DNA of 37,896 nucleotides from CALVUJ01 sp045119835 (GTDB lineage: Bacteria; Bacillota_I; Bacilli_A; RFN20; DUOF01), in NCBI GenBank assembly GCA_045119835.1, contig JBGVED010000082.1, positions 1 to 37,896 of the forward strand. The letters are read 5' to 3'. The number at the start of each line of letters is the position of its first letter. Position 1 is the first letter of the stretch. Shown piece by piece: positions 9,214 to 16,289 of the stretch. Both the position numbers and the translations under genes were made by a program. Below the pieces are notes generated by a model, which searched no databases, was not told the DNA's origin, and worked only from the letters and a program-made list of their open reading frames with translations.

Positions 9214-9242
9214 ATTATATATTTTCTTCCATTATTTAACAA
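9214..9242 (-). promoter_or_regulatory. Sigma-A promoter of ppdK
   Basis: On the minus strand TTGTTA (9242-9237) and a perfect TATAAT (9219-9214) are spaced 17 nt. Transcription would start near 9207, leaving a leader of about 20 nt with the GGGAG ribosome site. Confidence 0.75.
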
Positions 9243-9250
9243 TAAATACA

Positions 9251-9276
9251 AAAAGAAAATAACCTATAAAGGTTAT
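9251..9276 (-). terminator. Probable terminator of the whiA-malQ operon
   Basis: ATAACC (9259-9264) pairs with GGTTAT (9271-9276) over a 6-nt loop. On the minus strand a U-rich tract (TTTTCTTTTT) follows. The stem overlaps the malQ stop codon at 9273-9275. The stem is short and weak. Confidence 0.5.
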
Positions 9277-10748
9277 ATTCTACTATTTTTCGAGTTTAAT
9301 TTTAGATATTTATTTTTTAATTTAAATAAATTTTTAAAAGAATCTAATCTAACACACCAATTTTTGTCGTTGCTTGTTGATGGTTCATTCATTCTATAAT
9401 CATCATCTAATTTTAACATATCAATAGCATTGATAATAACCAAATCAGATTTTGATTTAAACAACGATTTTATTAATAGTTCTTCGGTTTCATTTTCTTT
9501 AAATCTAAAACATGAATGAATGTATTTCTTTTTTTCTTCATCCAAACTAGAAACAAATCCTTTTAATGTCTGATTGTCGTGAGTTCCAATATAGCAAACA
9601 CTATTGCTTATATGGTTCTTTGGTAGATAGGCATTAGATTTTTGACCATCAAATGCGAATTGCAACACTTTCATTCCAGGAAAATTACAATCATTTATTA
9701 ATTTTTTAACTTTTCTAGTTATTATTCCTAAATCTTCTGCGATTATTTCAACGTTAGGACATTCTTTTTTTATTTGATTAAACAAATCTATCCCAGGCCC
9801 TTTTTTCCATTTTCCTTCAATTGCGGTTTCTTCTCCATTTTTTATTGTGTAAAAAGATTCAAACCCTCTGAAATGATCGATTCTAATAATCTTGCAATAC
9901 TTGCTTATATGTTTTATACGCTCAACCCACCATTTGTAGTTATCTTTTTCCATTTTTTTATAGTCGTATAAAGGGTTTCCCCATAATTGACCAGCTTTAC
10001 TAAAATAATCAGGAGGAACGCCAGCAACTAATTTAGGGTTATACTGTGAATCAAATAAAAATTGGTCAGAATTGGCCCAGGCATCGCTACTATCTAATGA
10101 AACATATATTGGTAAATCCCCAATCAAATCTACATTTTTCACCTTCATATAATCAGTTAACTCTTTAAATTGCTTATAAAAAACAAATTGTATAAAACGA
10201 TAAAATTCAATGTCATCTTTTAATAGATTTTTATAATAGTCCATAGCTTTTTCTTTTCTTGATTTTATATCTTTTGGCCAATGAGAAAAACTACAACCAT
10301 TGAAATGATCTTTAATCGCCATAAATAAGCAATAATCGTCAATCCAGTAATTATTTTCTAAAGAAAAAGCGCTTATTTCGTGTTTATACAAATGATATCC
10401 CTTTTTATACGCTTTTCTTAAAATTTTAAATTTTTCCACATAAAGTAAACTGTAATTAATCAATTTTGAGTCATCACATTTATAATTTTTTAAATCATAA
10501 CTAGAAAGCAAACCAGAATCTTTTAGCTTTAATAAATCAATATAGTATGGATTTCCGGCAAAAGTTGAAAAAGATTGATAAGGAGAATTACCAAAACCAG
10601 TTGGGTTAAAAGGTAAAATTTGCCAATATGAGAAGCCGCTTTCACTTAAAAAATCTACAAATTTAAAAGCTTCTTTTCCTAGCGTTCCAATACCATATCT
10701 AGAAGGCAAAGATGAAATACTTAAAAAAACACCACTACTTCTCTTCAT
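9273..10748 (-). CDS. malQ: 4-alpha-glucanotransferase (amylomaltase)
   Basis: ATG 10748 is chosen because a strong AAGGAGG site lies just upstream; an in-frame upstream start would run further into whiA. The 491-residue protein is a GH77 amylomaltase. Its opening S-S-G-V-F-L-S-I-S-S-L-P-S-R-Y-G-I-G-T-L-G is typical. The catalytic triad is visible: nucleophile D291 in R-I-D-H-F-R-G, acid/base E338 in I-I-A-E-D-L-G, and D391 in G-T-H-D-N-Q-T. It transfers alpha-1,4-glucan segments between maltodextrins in the cytosol, for glycogen or maltodextrin use. The gene overlaps the end of whiA by 14 nt, so translation is probably coupled. Pairing with whiA rather than with a maltose or glycogen operon is unusual. 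I see no defects. Confidence 0.93.
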   Translation of the reverse strand: MKRSSGVFLSISSLPSRYGIGTLGKEAFKFVDFLSESGFSYWQILPFNPTGFGNSPYQSFSTFAGNPYYIDLLKLKDSGLLSSYDLKNYKCDDSKLINYSLLYVEKFKILRKAYKKGYHLYKHEISAFSLENNYWIDDYCLFMAIKDHFNGCSFSHWPKDIKSRKEKAMDYYKNLLKDDIEFYRFIQFVFYKQFKELTDYMKVKNVDLIGDLPIYVSLDSSDAWANSDQFLFDSQYNPKLVAGVPPDYFSKAGQLWGNPLYDYKKMEKDNYKWWVERIKHISKYCKIIRIDHFRGFESFYTIKNGEETAIEGKWKKGPGIDLFNQIKKECPNVEIIAEDLGIITRKVKKLINDCNFPGMKVLQFAFDGQKSNAYLPKNHISNSVCYIGTHDNQTLKGFVSSLDEEKKKYIHSCFRFKENETEELLIKSLFKSKSDLVIINAIDMLKLDDDYRMNEPSTSNDKNWCVRLDSFKNLFKLKNKYLKLNSKNSRI

Positions 10749-11688
10749 TTTTATCCTCCTTAATTTCACTAGCTATTTGTTTTATTTTTCTTATTCTATG
10801 ATTTATACCAGATTTGCTTATTTTTATATTGTATTTATTTGAATAAATTTCTGCGATTTCTTGTAAATTTATTTCTGGATTATCAAGTCGTATTTGAGCA
10901 ATTTGCTTATCTTTAGAATCTAATAAATGATGCTTGTTATTCTTAAATATTTTTTCTATCGCATCAATTTGTTCTTTTGCGGAATTAAGTGTTTTTACCT
11001 CGTTTGAAATTTCACAAATATTTAATCTGTTATTTGAATTCCAATAGTCTTTACTTATTCTTTCTTCTTCAAATTCAAGTACACCAAGCTGAGAATTAAT
11101 AACTTTTAAGAAGTCAGATATTTCTTCTGATTTTTTTAAGTAAACTACAAATTTATTTCTCCTTTTTGTGATTTTAAAGTTTAGAGAAAATTTAAGTGTT
11201 AGTTTTTGTAAAAATTCAGCATGCCTAAGAGAATTGACCGAAACTTCTAAATGGTAATTTTTTGATGAAGGACTATTTATACTCCCGCTTGCTAAAAAAC
11301 ATCCTACTAAATATGCTCTTTTTGCATTTTCTTTTTTTAATATTTTAGATGATGGCAATGCATCAATATCTCCGTCTTTATAAATTTCTAAATCTTCAAG
11401 TATTTCTAAGGCTTTATCTCTTATTTGAGCAATATAAACATTATTTTTATTCAATTTATTTTTTTTTGATACAAGCAGTCTACAATCAATTTTATAAACA
11501 GATTGTATTATTAAAAATATTAATTTAGCAACTTTTGCACTTTCTGTTCTTACATCTACAACTAAGTTTTTATTTGACATACTTAGAGTGCCATTTATTT
11601 TTATAAGAGACGACAATAATGCTATTTGTTCTTCTTCACTATATTCATTTCTTGTTATTTCGCTTTTTATATCGGTTGAAAAAGACAT
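10735..11688 (-). CDS. whiA: DNA-binding protein WhiA
   Basis: This 317-residue protein matches the WhiA family. It has a two-lobed LAGLIDADG-homing-endonuclease-like N-terminal half (about 1-200) with A-Y-L-V-G-C-F-L-A-S-G-S-I as its typical core, and a C-terminal helix-turn-helix (about 260-305) ending in S-K-S-G-I-N-H-R-I-R-K-I. WhiA is found throughout Gram-positives. It controls sporulation septation in Streptomyces and influences division and chromosome segregation in Bacillus. Its usual Firmicutes neighbours rapZ and yvcK are not upstream here; the next gene is divergent. The ribosome site AAGGAG lies about 9 nt before the ATG. It forms an overlapping operon with malQ. Confidence 0.92.
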   Translation of the reverse strand: MSFSTDIKSEITRNEYSEEEQIALLSSLIKINGTLSMSNKNLVVDVRTESAKVAKLIFLIIQSVYKIDCRLLVSKKNKLNKNNVYIAQIRDKALEILEDLEIYKDGDIDALPSSKILKKENAKRAYLVGCFLASGSINSPSSKNYHLEVSVNSLRHAEFLQKLTLKFSLNFKITKRRNKFVVYLKKSEEISDFLKVINSQLGVLEFEEERISKDYWNSNNRLNICEISNEVKTLNSAKEQIDAIEKIFKNNKHHLLDSKDKQIAQIRLDNPEINLQEIAEIYSNKYNIKISKSGINHRIRKIKQIASEIKEDKNEEK

Positions 11689-11742
11689 TTGTATAATCTC
11701 CTTTCATGATATTTGATTTTAACATAAAATTAAAAAAAAGAC

Positions 11743-11780
11743 TTGCAAATAGTGTAAAAAGTGAATTTATCAATTATAAT
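11743..11780. promoter_or_regulatory. Shared divergent promoter region of whiA and the SUKH gene
   Basis: The 116-bp gap between divergent genes holds a palindromic TTGCAA (11743-11748) and a TATAAT that reads on either strand (11773-11780). For whiA, TTGCAA with TATGTT 16 nt on is possible. For the plus-strand gene TATAAT 11775-11780 has no good -35. The assignment is tentative. Confidence 0.35.
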
Positions 11781-11804
11781 TAAAATATATAGGGGTGAAA
11801 TGCT

Positions 11805-12329
11805 ATGGAAAGAATTGAAATACAAGAAATTATCGATGCATGCGAAGCAAGTGAGTCAGAGTATATAAAATTGTATAGACCATTGTTAGGATACGATGAT
11901 GAAGTTAGTTTAAATAGAGGGATAGATGATTCAATGGAAGAAACATTGAACGAAATAGAAAGTAAAGTAGGAATAGCATTCCCGCCAGATTTTCTGCAAA
12001 TTTATCTTTTAGCTAACGGAGGTAAATATTTTGATCTTACTCTATATTATTTAACTAATGATAAAGAGGATCAAAATGGTTTATATGCCAAAAATTTTGA
12101 CGCTGAACTTAGAAAAGAGTATGGTATTCCAGAAGACGTGATTATTATTGGAGAAACAAAAGAGAATGAGTTTGTCATAGTAGGAATAGACAATGAAGGC
12201 TATTATGCATATTGTACATGGGATAAAGAAACAAAATCATTAGGAACAAGCTTTGATTATATAACAGAAATATTAGTCAATGAAATCGATTATTATACAC
12301 AAGCATTTAGCGTTGAGGAAGAAGAGTAG
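11805..12329 (+). CDS. SUKH (SMI1/KNR4) family protein
   Basis: This 174-residue acidic protein has the SUKH hallmark segment around residues 45-72: I-E-S-K-V-G-I-A-F-P-P-D-F-L-Q-I-Y-L-L-A-N-G-G. A beta-rich part with V-I-I-I-G-E-T and Y-A-Y-C-T-W-D follows. SUKH proteins often act as immunity proteins that bind and block polymorphic or contact-dependent nuclease toxins, but single copies with unknown roles are common. No toxin gene with a matching C-terminal nuclease domain lies beside it. The ribosome site GGGGTGA sits about 6 nt before the ATG and a strong terminator follows. It is one of the accessory-looking genes next to the tRNA-bounded operon. Family call is good; its partner is unknown. 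Confidence 0.8.
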   Translation: MERIEIQEIIDACEASESEYIKLYRPLLGYDDEVSLNRGIDDSMEETLNEIESKVGIAFPPDFLQIYLLANGGKYFDLTLYYLTNDKEDQNGLYAKNFDAELRKEYGIPEDVIIIGETKENEFVIVGIDNEGYYAYCTWDKETKSLGTSFDYITEILVNEIDYYTQAFSVEEEE

Positions 12330-12355
12330 AATTTTTATTGAAACACAATAAAAGG

Positions 12356-12385
12356 AAGGTACCATTTTTATGATGGTACCTTTTT
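12356..12385 (+). terminator. Intrinsic terminator of the SUKH gene
   Basis: AAGGTACCAT (12356-12365) pairs perfectly with ATGGTACCTT (12373-12382) over a 7-nt loop and runs into T (to 12385). Confidence 0.9.
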
Positions 12386-12417
12386 ATTTGAAAACAAAAA
12401 ATAAAAGGTGTAAAAAA

Positions 12418-12442
12418 TAAAAAAACCTAGATTGCTCTAGGT
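12418..12442 (-). terminator. Terminator downstream of tRNA-Gly
   Basis: ACCTAG (12425-12430) pairs with CTAGGT (12437-12442) over a 6-nt loop. On the minus strand it ends in seven U residues. It starts 14 nt after the tRNA CCA end. Confidence 0.75.
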
Positions 12443-12455
12443 GAATATATAATTT

Positions 12456-12529
12456 TGGAGCAGATGACGGGAATCGAACCCGCATAGCAACCTTGGCAAG
12501 GTTGTGTTCTACCACTGAACTACATCTGC
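12456..12529 (-). tRNA. tRNA-Gly (anticodon GCC)
   Basis: The minus strand folds as a 74-nt cloverleaf. The acceptor GCAGATG/CATCTGC is perfect, the D arm contains AGTTCAGTGGTAGAAC, the anticodon stem-loop is CAACC-TTGCCAA-GGTTG with anticodon GCC, and the T arm has GTTCGATTCC. The terminal CCA is encoded (12456-12458). It reads GGC and GGU glycine codons. Confidence 0.95.
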
Positions 12530-12541
12530 ATTTGCTCCACT

Positions 12542-12570
12542 ATTATATATAATATTATATTCAATTTCAA
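12542..12570 (-). promoter_or_regulatory. Sigma-A promoter of tRNA-Gly
   Basis: On the minus strand TTGAAA (12570-12565) and TATAAT (12547-12542) are spaced 17 nt, placing the start about 6 nt before the mature tRNA. The tRNA is therefore independent of the operon that ends at 12585. Confidence 0.8.
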
Positions 12571-12584
12571 GTGTTTATTTCCAT

Positions 12585-13640
12585 TTATTTTAATTTTTTA
12601 GAATCTAAACAAATAGAATTGTATAAATCAGTTATTATATTATCTTTGCTTTTTTGACGACTATCGAATTCTAATTGTAAAAATCCATCGCCATTTAAAC
12701 TTATATTTGAACAATCAAAGTGTAAAGTAATCCTAGATGCGGTTAATAGAAGTTTATTTGTAATGTTAGTTTGTATTCTGTCAGCTTCTTCTAAACTTTC
12801 GCCTTTCTGATTTAATAAACCTATTTTATTCATGTATCTTAACGGTAAATAATCCGGAAAATAAAATGATGATATATTTTTGTTAGAAGCGATGAAAAGC
12901 GTTAATGCAGCAAGAAAACTAGGAGAAATATCTTTTTCTGTAAGAACTTCACCATTTTCACTCTTCGCTAGATGGTCTAATCCTTTATCTAATTTTCTAA
13001 GGTATCTGTCCATGTTTTTAGAAAGTGTATTATCTTGCTTTTTCTTGTTATTTTGAATGCCCATGATAAAACATTTGTTGCCTACAATATAATAATGTAT
13101 TTTAGGCAATAAATATCGTTCGCCTTCATACGAAAAATAAAATTGTGTATATAAAGGAGCTTCCATAGAGGCTTTATTTTTTTGTGTAAAGTTATTTATT
13201 GAAATATTTTTTCCTTTTAAAACAAAATACCCAACTTCTTTGTTATCAAATTCGTAAGCATTAGAATAGGCATTTATCTGTCTATCTAAATACGATAAAG
13301 GGGAGTTTAAATCAGATTCATTCATATTAGAAAAGCAAGATACTAATAGATAATTTAAAAAAGTTTCGTCATTAAATTCAAAATATGCTTTATCATCAAA
13401 GTGAAATTTCCCCATTAAATTCATGAGTTGCGTAAGTTTTTCTATAAAAATATTTAAGTTATCGATTTTTAAGGTTGGGTTGTTAAGGTCGCCAGTTATG
13501 TGTTTTTCCTCAATTATATAATTAAGAGATATATAATAATCTATTTTATATTCATCGTCTAAATCAATTTTAAAAGATTCATTTGTTGATTTTTTTACAA
13601 ACGATTTAAATGATTTTTCAATGTTGTTAGAAGAAAACAT
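12585..13640 (-). CDS. Protein of unknown function, last gene of the candidate HEPN operon
   Basis: I do not recognise the family. ATG 13640 is preferred over GTG 13649 because AGGTGAT lies 6 nt upstream of the ATG; this gives 351 residues and a 1-nt gap after the preceding stop. The sequence alternates beta-rich and helical parts and has no signal peptide, membrane helix or obvious catalytic motif. Visible marks are an aromatic-rich strand F-Y-F-S-Y-E-G-E-R-Y-L-L-P-K-I-H-Y-Y-I near residue 170, I-M-G-I-Q-N-N-K-K-K just after it, a helical stretch, and a beta-strand pair near the C-terminus (S-R-I-T-L-H-F-D-C and G-D-G-F-L-Q-L-E-F). Its place in a tightly coupled operon suggests it works with the three upstream proteins. 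Function unknown. Confidence 0.8.
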   Translation of the reverse strand: MFSSNNIEKSFKSFVKKSTNESFKIDLDDEYKIDYYISLNYIIEEKHITGDLNNPTLKIDNLNIFIEKLTQLMNLMGKFHFDDKAYFEFNDETFLNYLLVSCFSNMNESDLNSPLSYLDRQINAYSNAYEFDNKEVGYFVLKGKNISINNFTQKNKASMEAPLYTQFYFSYEGERYLLPKIHYYIVGNKCFIMGIQNNKKKQDNTLSKNMDRYLRKLDKGLDHLAKSENGEVLTEKDISPSFLAALTLFIASNKNISSFYFPDYLPLRYMNKIGLLNQKGESLEEADRIQTNITNKLLLTASRITLHFDCSNISLNGDGFLQLEFDSRQKSKDNIITDLYNSICLDSKKLK

Positions 13641-13641
13641 G

Positions 13642-13974
13642 CTAATCACCTAAAGAATTTAAAAATGCCTGTAAGTTCTTTAAATCAATTAAGAAAAAGT
13701 CGTAAAGTTTATAAGCATTTACTATTTTATAATTATTAAACAAATTTCTAGAAAATTTCTTTATAGGTAAAATTATTTTATATAAAGAATCATTTAAAAT
13801 GTAAATTTCATCATCTATTGTAGATATTATTTCATTTATTTCAGATATAAAACCAGTTGCCATATTGATTAATGGTTCATTACTTGCAAATTCTTTTTTT
13901 GAGATAGAAACTATATCATCAATTATTGAAGATGTATTATTTATTGTATTTGATAAGATAATTAAGGAATTCAT
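13642..13974 (-). CDS. Small helical protein of unknown function
   Basis: This 110-residue protein is predicted almost wholly alpha-helical, with long stretches of I, L, N, D and S and no membrane-helix-length hydrophobic run. I do not recognise it. Its start overlaps the stop of the preceding gene as ATGA, and GGGGTGAT lies upstream, so it is translated in step with that gene. Residues 76-82 read R-N-L-F-N-N-Y, which resembles a HEPN R-N-x3-H-x motif with the histidine replaced by Asn. That likeness could be chance. If real, this would be a catalytically dead HEPN-fold partner. Size and helical content fit a HEPN domain or an antitoxin-like helical bundle. It should be regarded as a hypothetical protein. 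Confidence 0.75.
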   Translation of the reverse strand: MNSLIILSNTINNTSSIIDDIVSISKKEFASNEPLINMATGFISEINEIISTIDDEIYILNDSLYKIILPIKKFSRNLFNNYKIVNAYKLYDFFLIDLKNLQAFLNSLGD

Positions 13975-14222
13975 TTAATAATCACCCCTTTAGAAATGTA
14001 TTCATTGCCAAGATATTTTAAAGCTTGTTCTAAAGAAAGTAAAGAAACCTCATTTGATGTGTATTCTTTTAAAATGTTTTCTAGATTGTTCCACCTATCT
14101 AAAGAAATGTTTTCATTCATAGAACATATTATAAAAGAGCAAAAAGAAGACTCTTTTATAAAGATTACTTCATCTATAGAGTAATTACTAAATATAGCTT
14201 TAATTATCTTTTCATCAATCAT
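13971..14222 (-). CDS. Short protein resembling a degenerate MNT nucleotidyltransferase
   Basis: This protein has 83 residues. Its ATG overlaps the stop of the large upstream gene as ATGA, and a perfect AAGGAGG lies 8 nt upstream, so it is a real, well-translated gene. The second half (S-L-D-R-W-N-N-L-E-N-I-L then E-V-S-L-L-S-L-E-Q-A-L-K-Y-L, ending I-S-K-G-V-I-I) follows the pattern of the C-terminal half of MNT proteins, in which an elongated helix leads to V-D-L-x-x-L and then I-x-x-x-G-x-x-I. The G-S-x-x-x-G loop and the D-x-D pair are absent, and the third Asp position reads Ser (V-S-L). In HEPN-MNT toxin-antitoxin pairs the MNT protein neutralises the HEPN RNase. Here it would be a non-enzymatic partner. 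This homology is my inference from pattern only. Confidence 0.7.
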   Translation of the reverse strand: MIDEKIIKAIFSNYSIDEVIFIKESSFCSFIICSMNENISLDRWNNLENILKEYTSNEVSLLSLEQALKYLGNEYISKGVIIK

Positions 14223-16183
14223 CTAGAGTGCCTCCTTTTGCTAAAGTTGTGATTTATGTGGTCAATTCTAGAGAAGAAACTTTTTTCATCTTTATTTTCT
14301 TCGCTGTAAGGAGAAGTTCTTTTCTTATTATTAATAATATTAGCTATTGTTTTTCCATTTTCATCAATAAGAGTTAGGATACCTTGACTAGCAGAATTTA
14401 AATTCAAACTTGTTTTTCTCAATAATTCAGCAGGTAAGTATCCTTGAATGAAAAATCTCAATATAACATTTTCTAAATGATCATAGTGGCTATAATGATC
14501 GTTTTCATCTCTTGCAACAAAGTGAATTGTAATATCTCCTTTTGGTTTAACCTTCTTTAGTATACTATAAGCTTTAAAAAGATTTGATAAATTAAAGTCA
14601 ATTTTTACTTGTTTTGTGTCTCCAAGAGCATGTTTTGATACAGGAATGTATGATTTCTTGCCAGTGTTTTCATCATAAGTATAAAGAGGTTTTAAATAAT
14701 CGTAGGCATCTTTTTCATAATATAAAGTATTAGAGGCGTTATTTCCATAAGGAATAATTGCGATTAAATTCTCGCTAGTAGGATTCTTAGAAGAATAAAA
14801 AATCTTTTTTCCAATATAAGAATTATCTTCTATTCTTAAGTATTGTTCATGCTTGTAATTGAAAAAGTCTTTTTTGTTTCGTTCTAATATGCTATAAGTT
14901 TCATAGTTTTCTGCAACAGGGATGCGAACATCATTTAAATCAATTAAATCCAATATGTTTACAAAAGATAAAAATTCATCTCTAAATTTATTTACATTAT
15001 CTTTATATTCTTTCCCATCTAGCAAATAATGAGAAAATATTTGCCTATATCTTAAAAGGTTTGAATAACATTTTTTAAATTCAGGCGAAGAAGATATAAA
15101 TTGTGAAGAAAAATGTTTAGGACCAGTCTCAAAAAGCTGAATTAAAATAGGACATAAAATTTGAGGTGGCAATTCAAATGTGCCGTATTCATCATGTAAA
15201 ATATTAAGATAATATTTAGTTCGCTGCAAGGTCATATTAATGAAAAAAGCGTCTTTTTGAGTGGTGTATTGTAAGATATTCTTTCTAAAATTGTTTTGAA
15301 GTTTAGTATAATCGGCCTTTTGCATTTTATTGATAGAATACTTGTCTTTTATTAAATGATAATGCTCTATATAAGCATCAAACATTGTTCTTTCAAGAAT
15401 AAATTCTTTTATGACTTCTATTGTGTTTTTGCAAAATTGCTCATTTGAAGCATATTCCATTATTTGAATAGAATTAATTGGATCAGTTAAAAAACTATTG
15501 ATTATTTTACCAATCGTCTCAGTGTGTTTGCTGTAATTCTCATCGACAAAAGTAAAATTTTCTTTTATGAAGTTTTTAAGTTCATTACCATTTATTTCAA
15601 TATATTCTGTTCGTTGACCATCTTTTAGAGTGAATAAAGATACAGGGGAATCAGTATTGATTATGTAATTTGAAACTTTTTCTTTGCTTTTTTTTGTAAG
15701 CGTAAAAACTTCTGTTAAAGGAATGCAAAGTTCTTTAGTGCCATCCAAACTTGTCAAGTGATAAAAGTTTTGCGAAGAGCGAATGTTTTGAGAGCTTTTA
15801 ATAACTATGTTATTATCCTGTCTATCTAAGTAATTACTAGTTGATAAAAGCGCAGAATGAAATTTCTTTTCATTTTCATACAAAGATTCGGTTAAATCAA
15901 TTATTTTATTAGCGATATCTGAAATATTATGAAGACCATTAAAATAACCGTAATGAACGGCTTTTTGACGAGTATAGTATATCAAAGAAGTTAAATCATC
16001 AAGTTCAGATGAGTGTAAATCACTAATGCCTATTTCAAGAATAGAATCAAGCGTGATAATATAACCAGAAATCAAATATTTTATTTGCTCACTAGAGTAT
16101 TCTTTCTCCTCCGCTTCTTTTAAAACTTTCTTTAATTCCATTACTTTTTTATATAACAAATCCAAATAGTAATTATTACTCAT
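14219..16183 (-). CDS. Large protein with two HEPN-like R-Q-x3-H-Y motifs (candidate RNase effector)
   Basis: ATG 16183 is chosen since GGGAG lies 9 nt upstream; an in-frame TTG at 16192 would touch that site. The product is 654 residues and I recognise no named family. Residues 1-105 are helical and contain R72-Q-K-A-V-H77-Y, followed by G-Y-F. This is close to the R-x4-H-x-Y signature of HEPN/DUF86 ribonucleases. A second copy of the pattern, R380-Q-I-F-S-H385-Y, lies in another helical segment (about 300-415). The region between is mixed, and the C-terminal part (415-620) is beta-rich. The tail is basic (S-K-R-R-H-S-R). Two HEPN sites in one chain is the plan of Cas13 and some Abi effectors. 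It leads a four-gene coupled operon behind a strong promoter and a structured RNA. The gene is certain; the HEPN call is moderate. Confidence 0.7.
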   Translation of the reverse strand: MSNNYYLDLLYKKVMELKKVLKEAEEKEYSSEQIKYLISGYIITLDSILEIGISDLHSSELDDLTSLIYYTRQKAVHYGYFNGLHNISDIANKIIDLTESLYENEKKFHSALLSTSNYLDRQDNNIVIKSSQNIRSSQNFYHLTSLDGTKELCIPLTEVFTLTKKSKEKVSNYIINTDSPVSLFTLKDGQRTEYIEINGNELKNFIKENFTFVDENYSKHTETIGKIINSFLTDPINSIQIMEYASNEQFCKNTIEVIKEFILERTMFDAYIEHYHLIKDKYSINKMQKADYTKLQNNFRKNILQYTTQKDAFFINMTLQRTKYYLNILHDEYGTFELPPQILCPILIQLFETGPKHFSSQFISSSPEFKKCYSNLLRYRQIFSHYLLDGKEYKDNVNKFRDEFLSFVNILDLIDLNDVRIPVAENYETYSILERNKKDFFNYKHEQYLRIEDNSYIGKKIFYSSKNPTSENLIAIIPYGNNASNTLYYEKDAYDYLKPLYTYDENTGKKSYIPVSKHALGDTKQVKIDFNLSNLFKAYSILKKVKPKGDITIHFVARDENDHYSHYDHLENVILRFFIQGYLPAELLRKTSLNLNSASQGILTLIDENGKTIANIINNKKRTSPYSEENKDEKSFFSRIDHINHNFSKRRHSR

Positions 16184-16208
16184 CACATGCAACTCCCATA
16201 CATTAACT

Positions 16209-16237
16209 ATTATATATTAATAGAAATATGTTGTAAA
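16209..16237 (-). promoter_or_regulatory. Sigma-A promoter of the four-gene operon
   Basis: On the minus strand TTTACA (16237-16232) and TATAAT (16214-16209) are spaced exactly 17 nt. The start would be near 16202, giving a leader of about 20 nt with GGGAG. The promoter lies downstream of the RNA terminator, so the operon can be expressed separately from the RNA. Confidence 0.8.
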
Positions 16238-16258
16238 ACACTTTTTTGTAAGTGACAT

Positions 16259-16289
16259 AAAAAAAACTACCCTTTAAATAAAGAGTAGT
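16259..16289 (-). terminator. Terminator of the pseudoknot RNA
   Basis: On the minus strand ACTACTCTTTA (16289-16279) pairs with TAAAGGGTAGT (16276-16266), with one U-G pair, and is followed by eight U residues (16266-16259). It separates the RNA from the operon promoter. Confidence 0.85.

Noticed and set aside
9189..9251. N-terminal extension of ppdK to 9251
   Set aside because: The extension would cover the ppdK promoter and ribosome site, and the 874-residue form already matches the family length and the H455 numbering.
9181..9399. Plus-strand frame over the ppdK/malQ gap
   Set aside because: It overlaps the ppdK promoter and the malQ terminator, has F/L/Y/K-rich low-complexity composition and no ribosome site.
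13996..14184. Plus-strand 62-codon frame antisense to the MNT-like gene
   Set aside because: It has no ribosome site. The minus-strand gene has a perfect one plus ATGA coupling.
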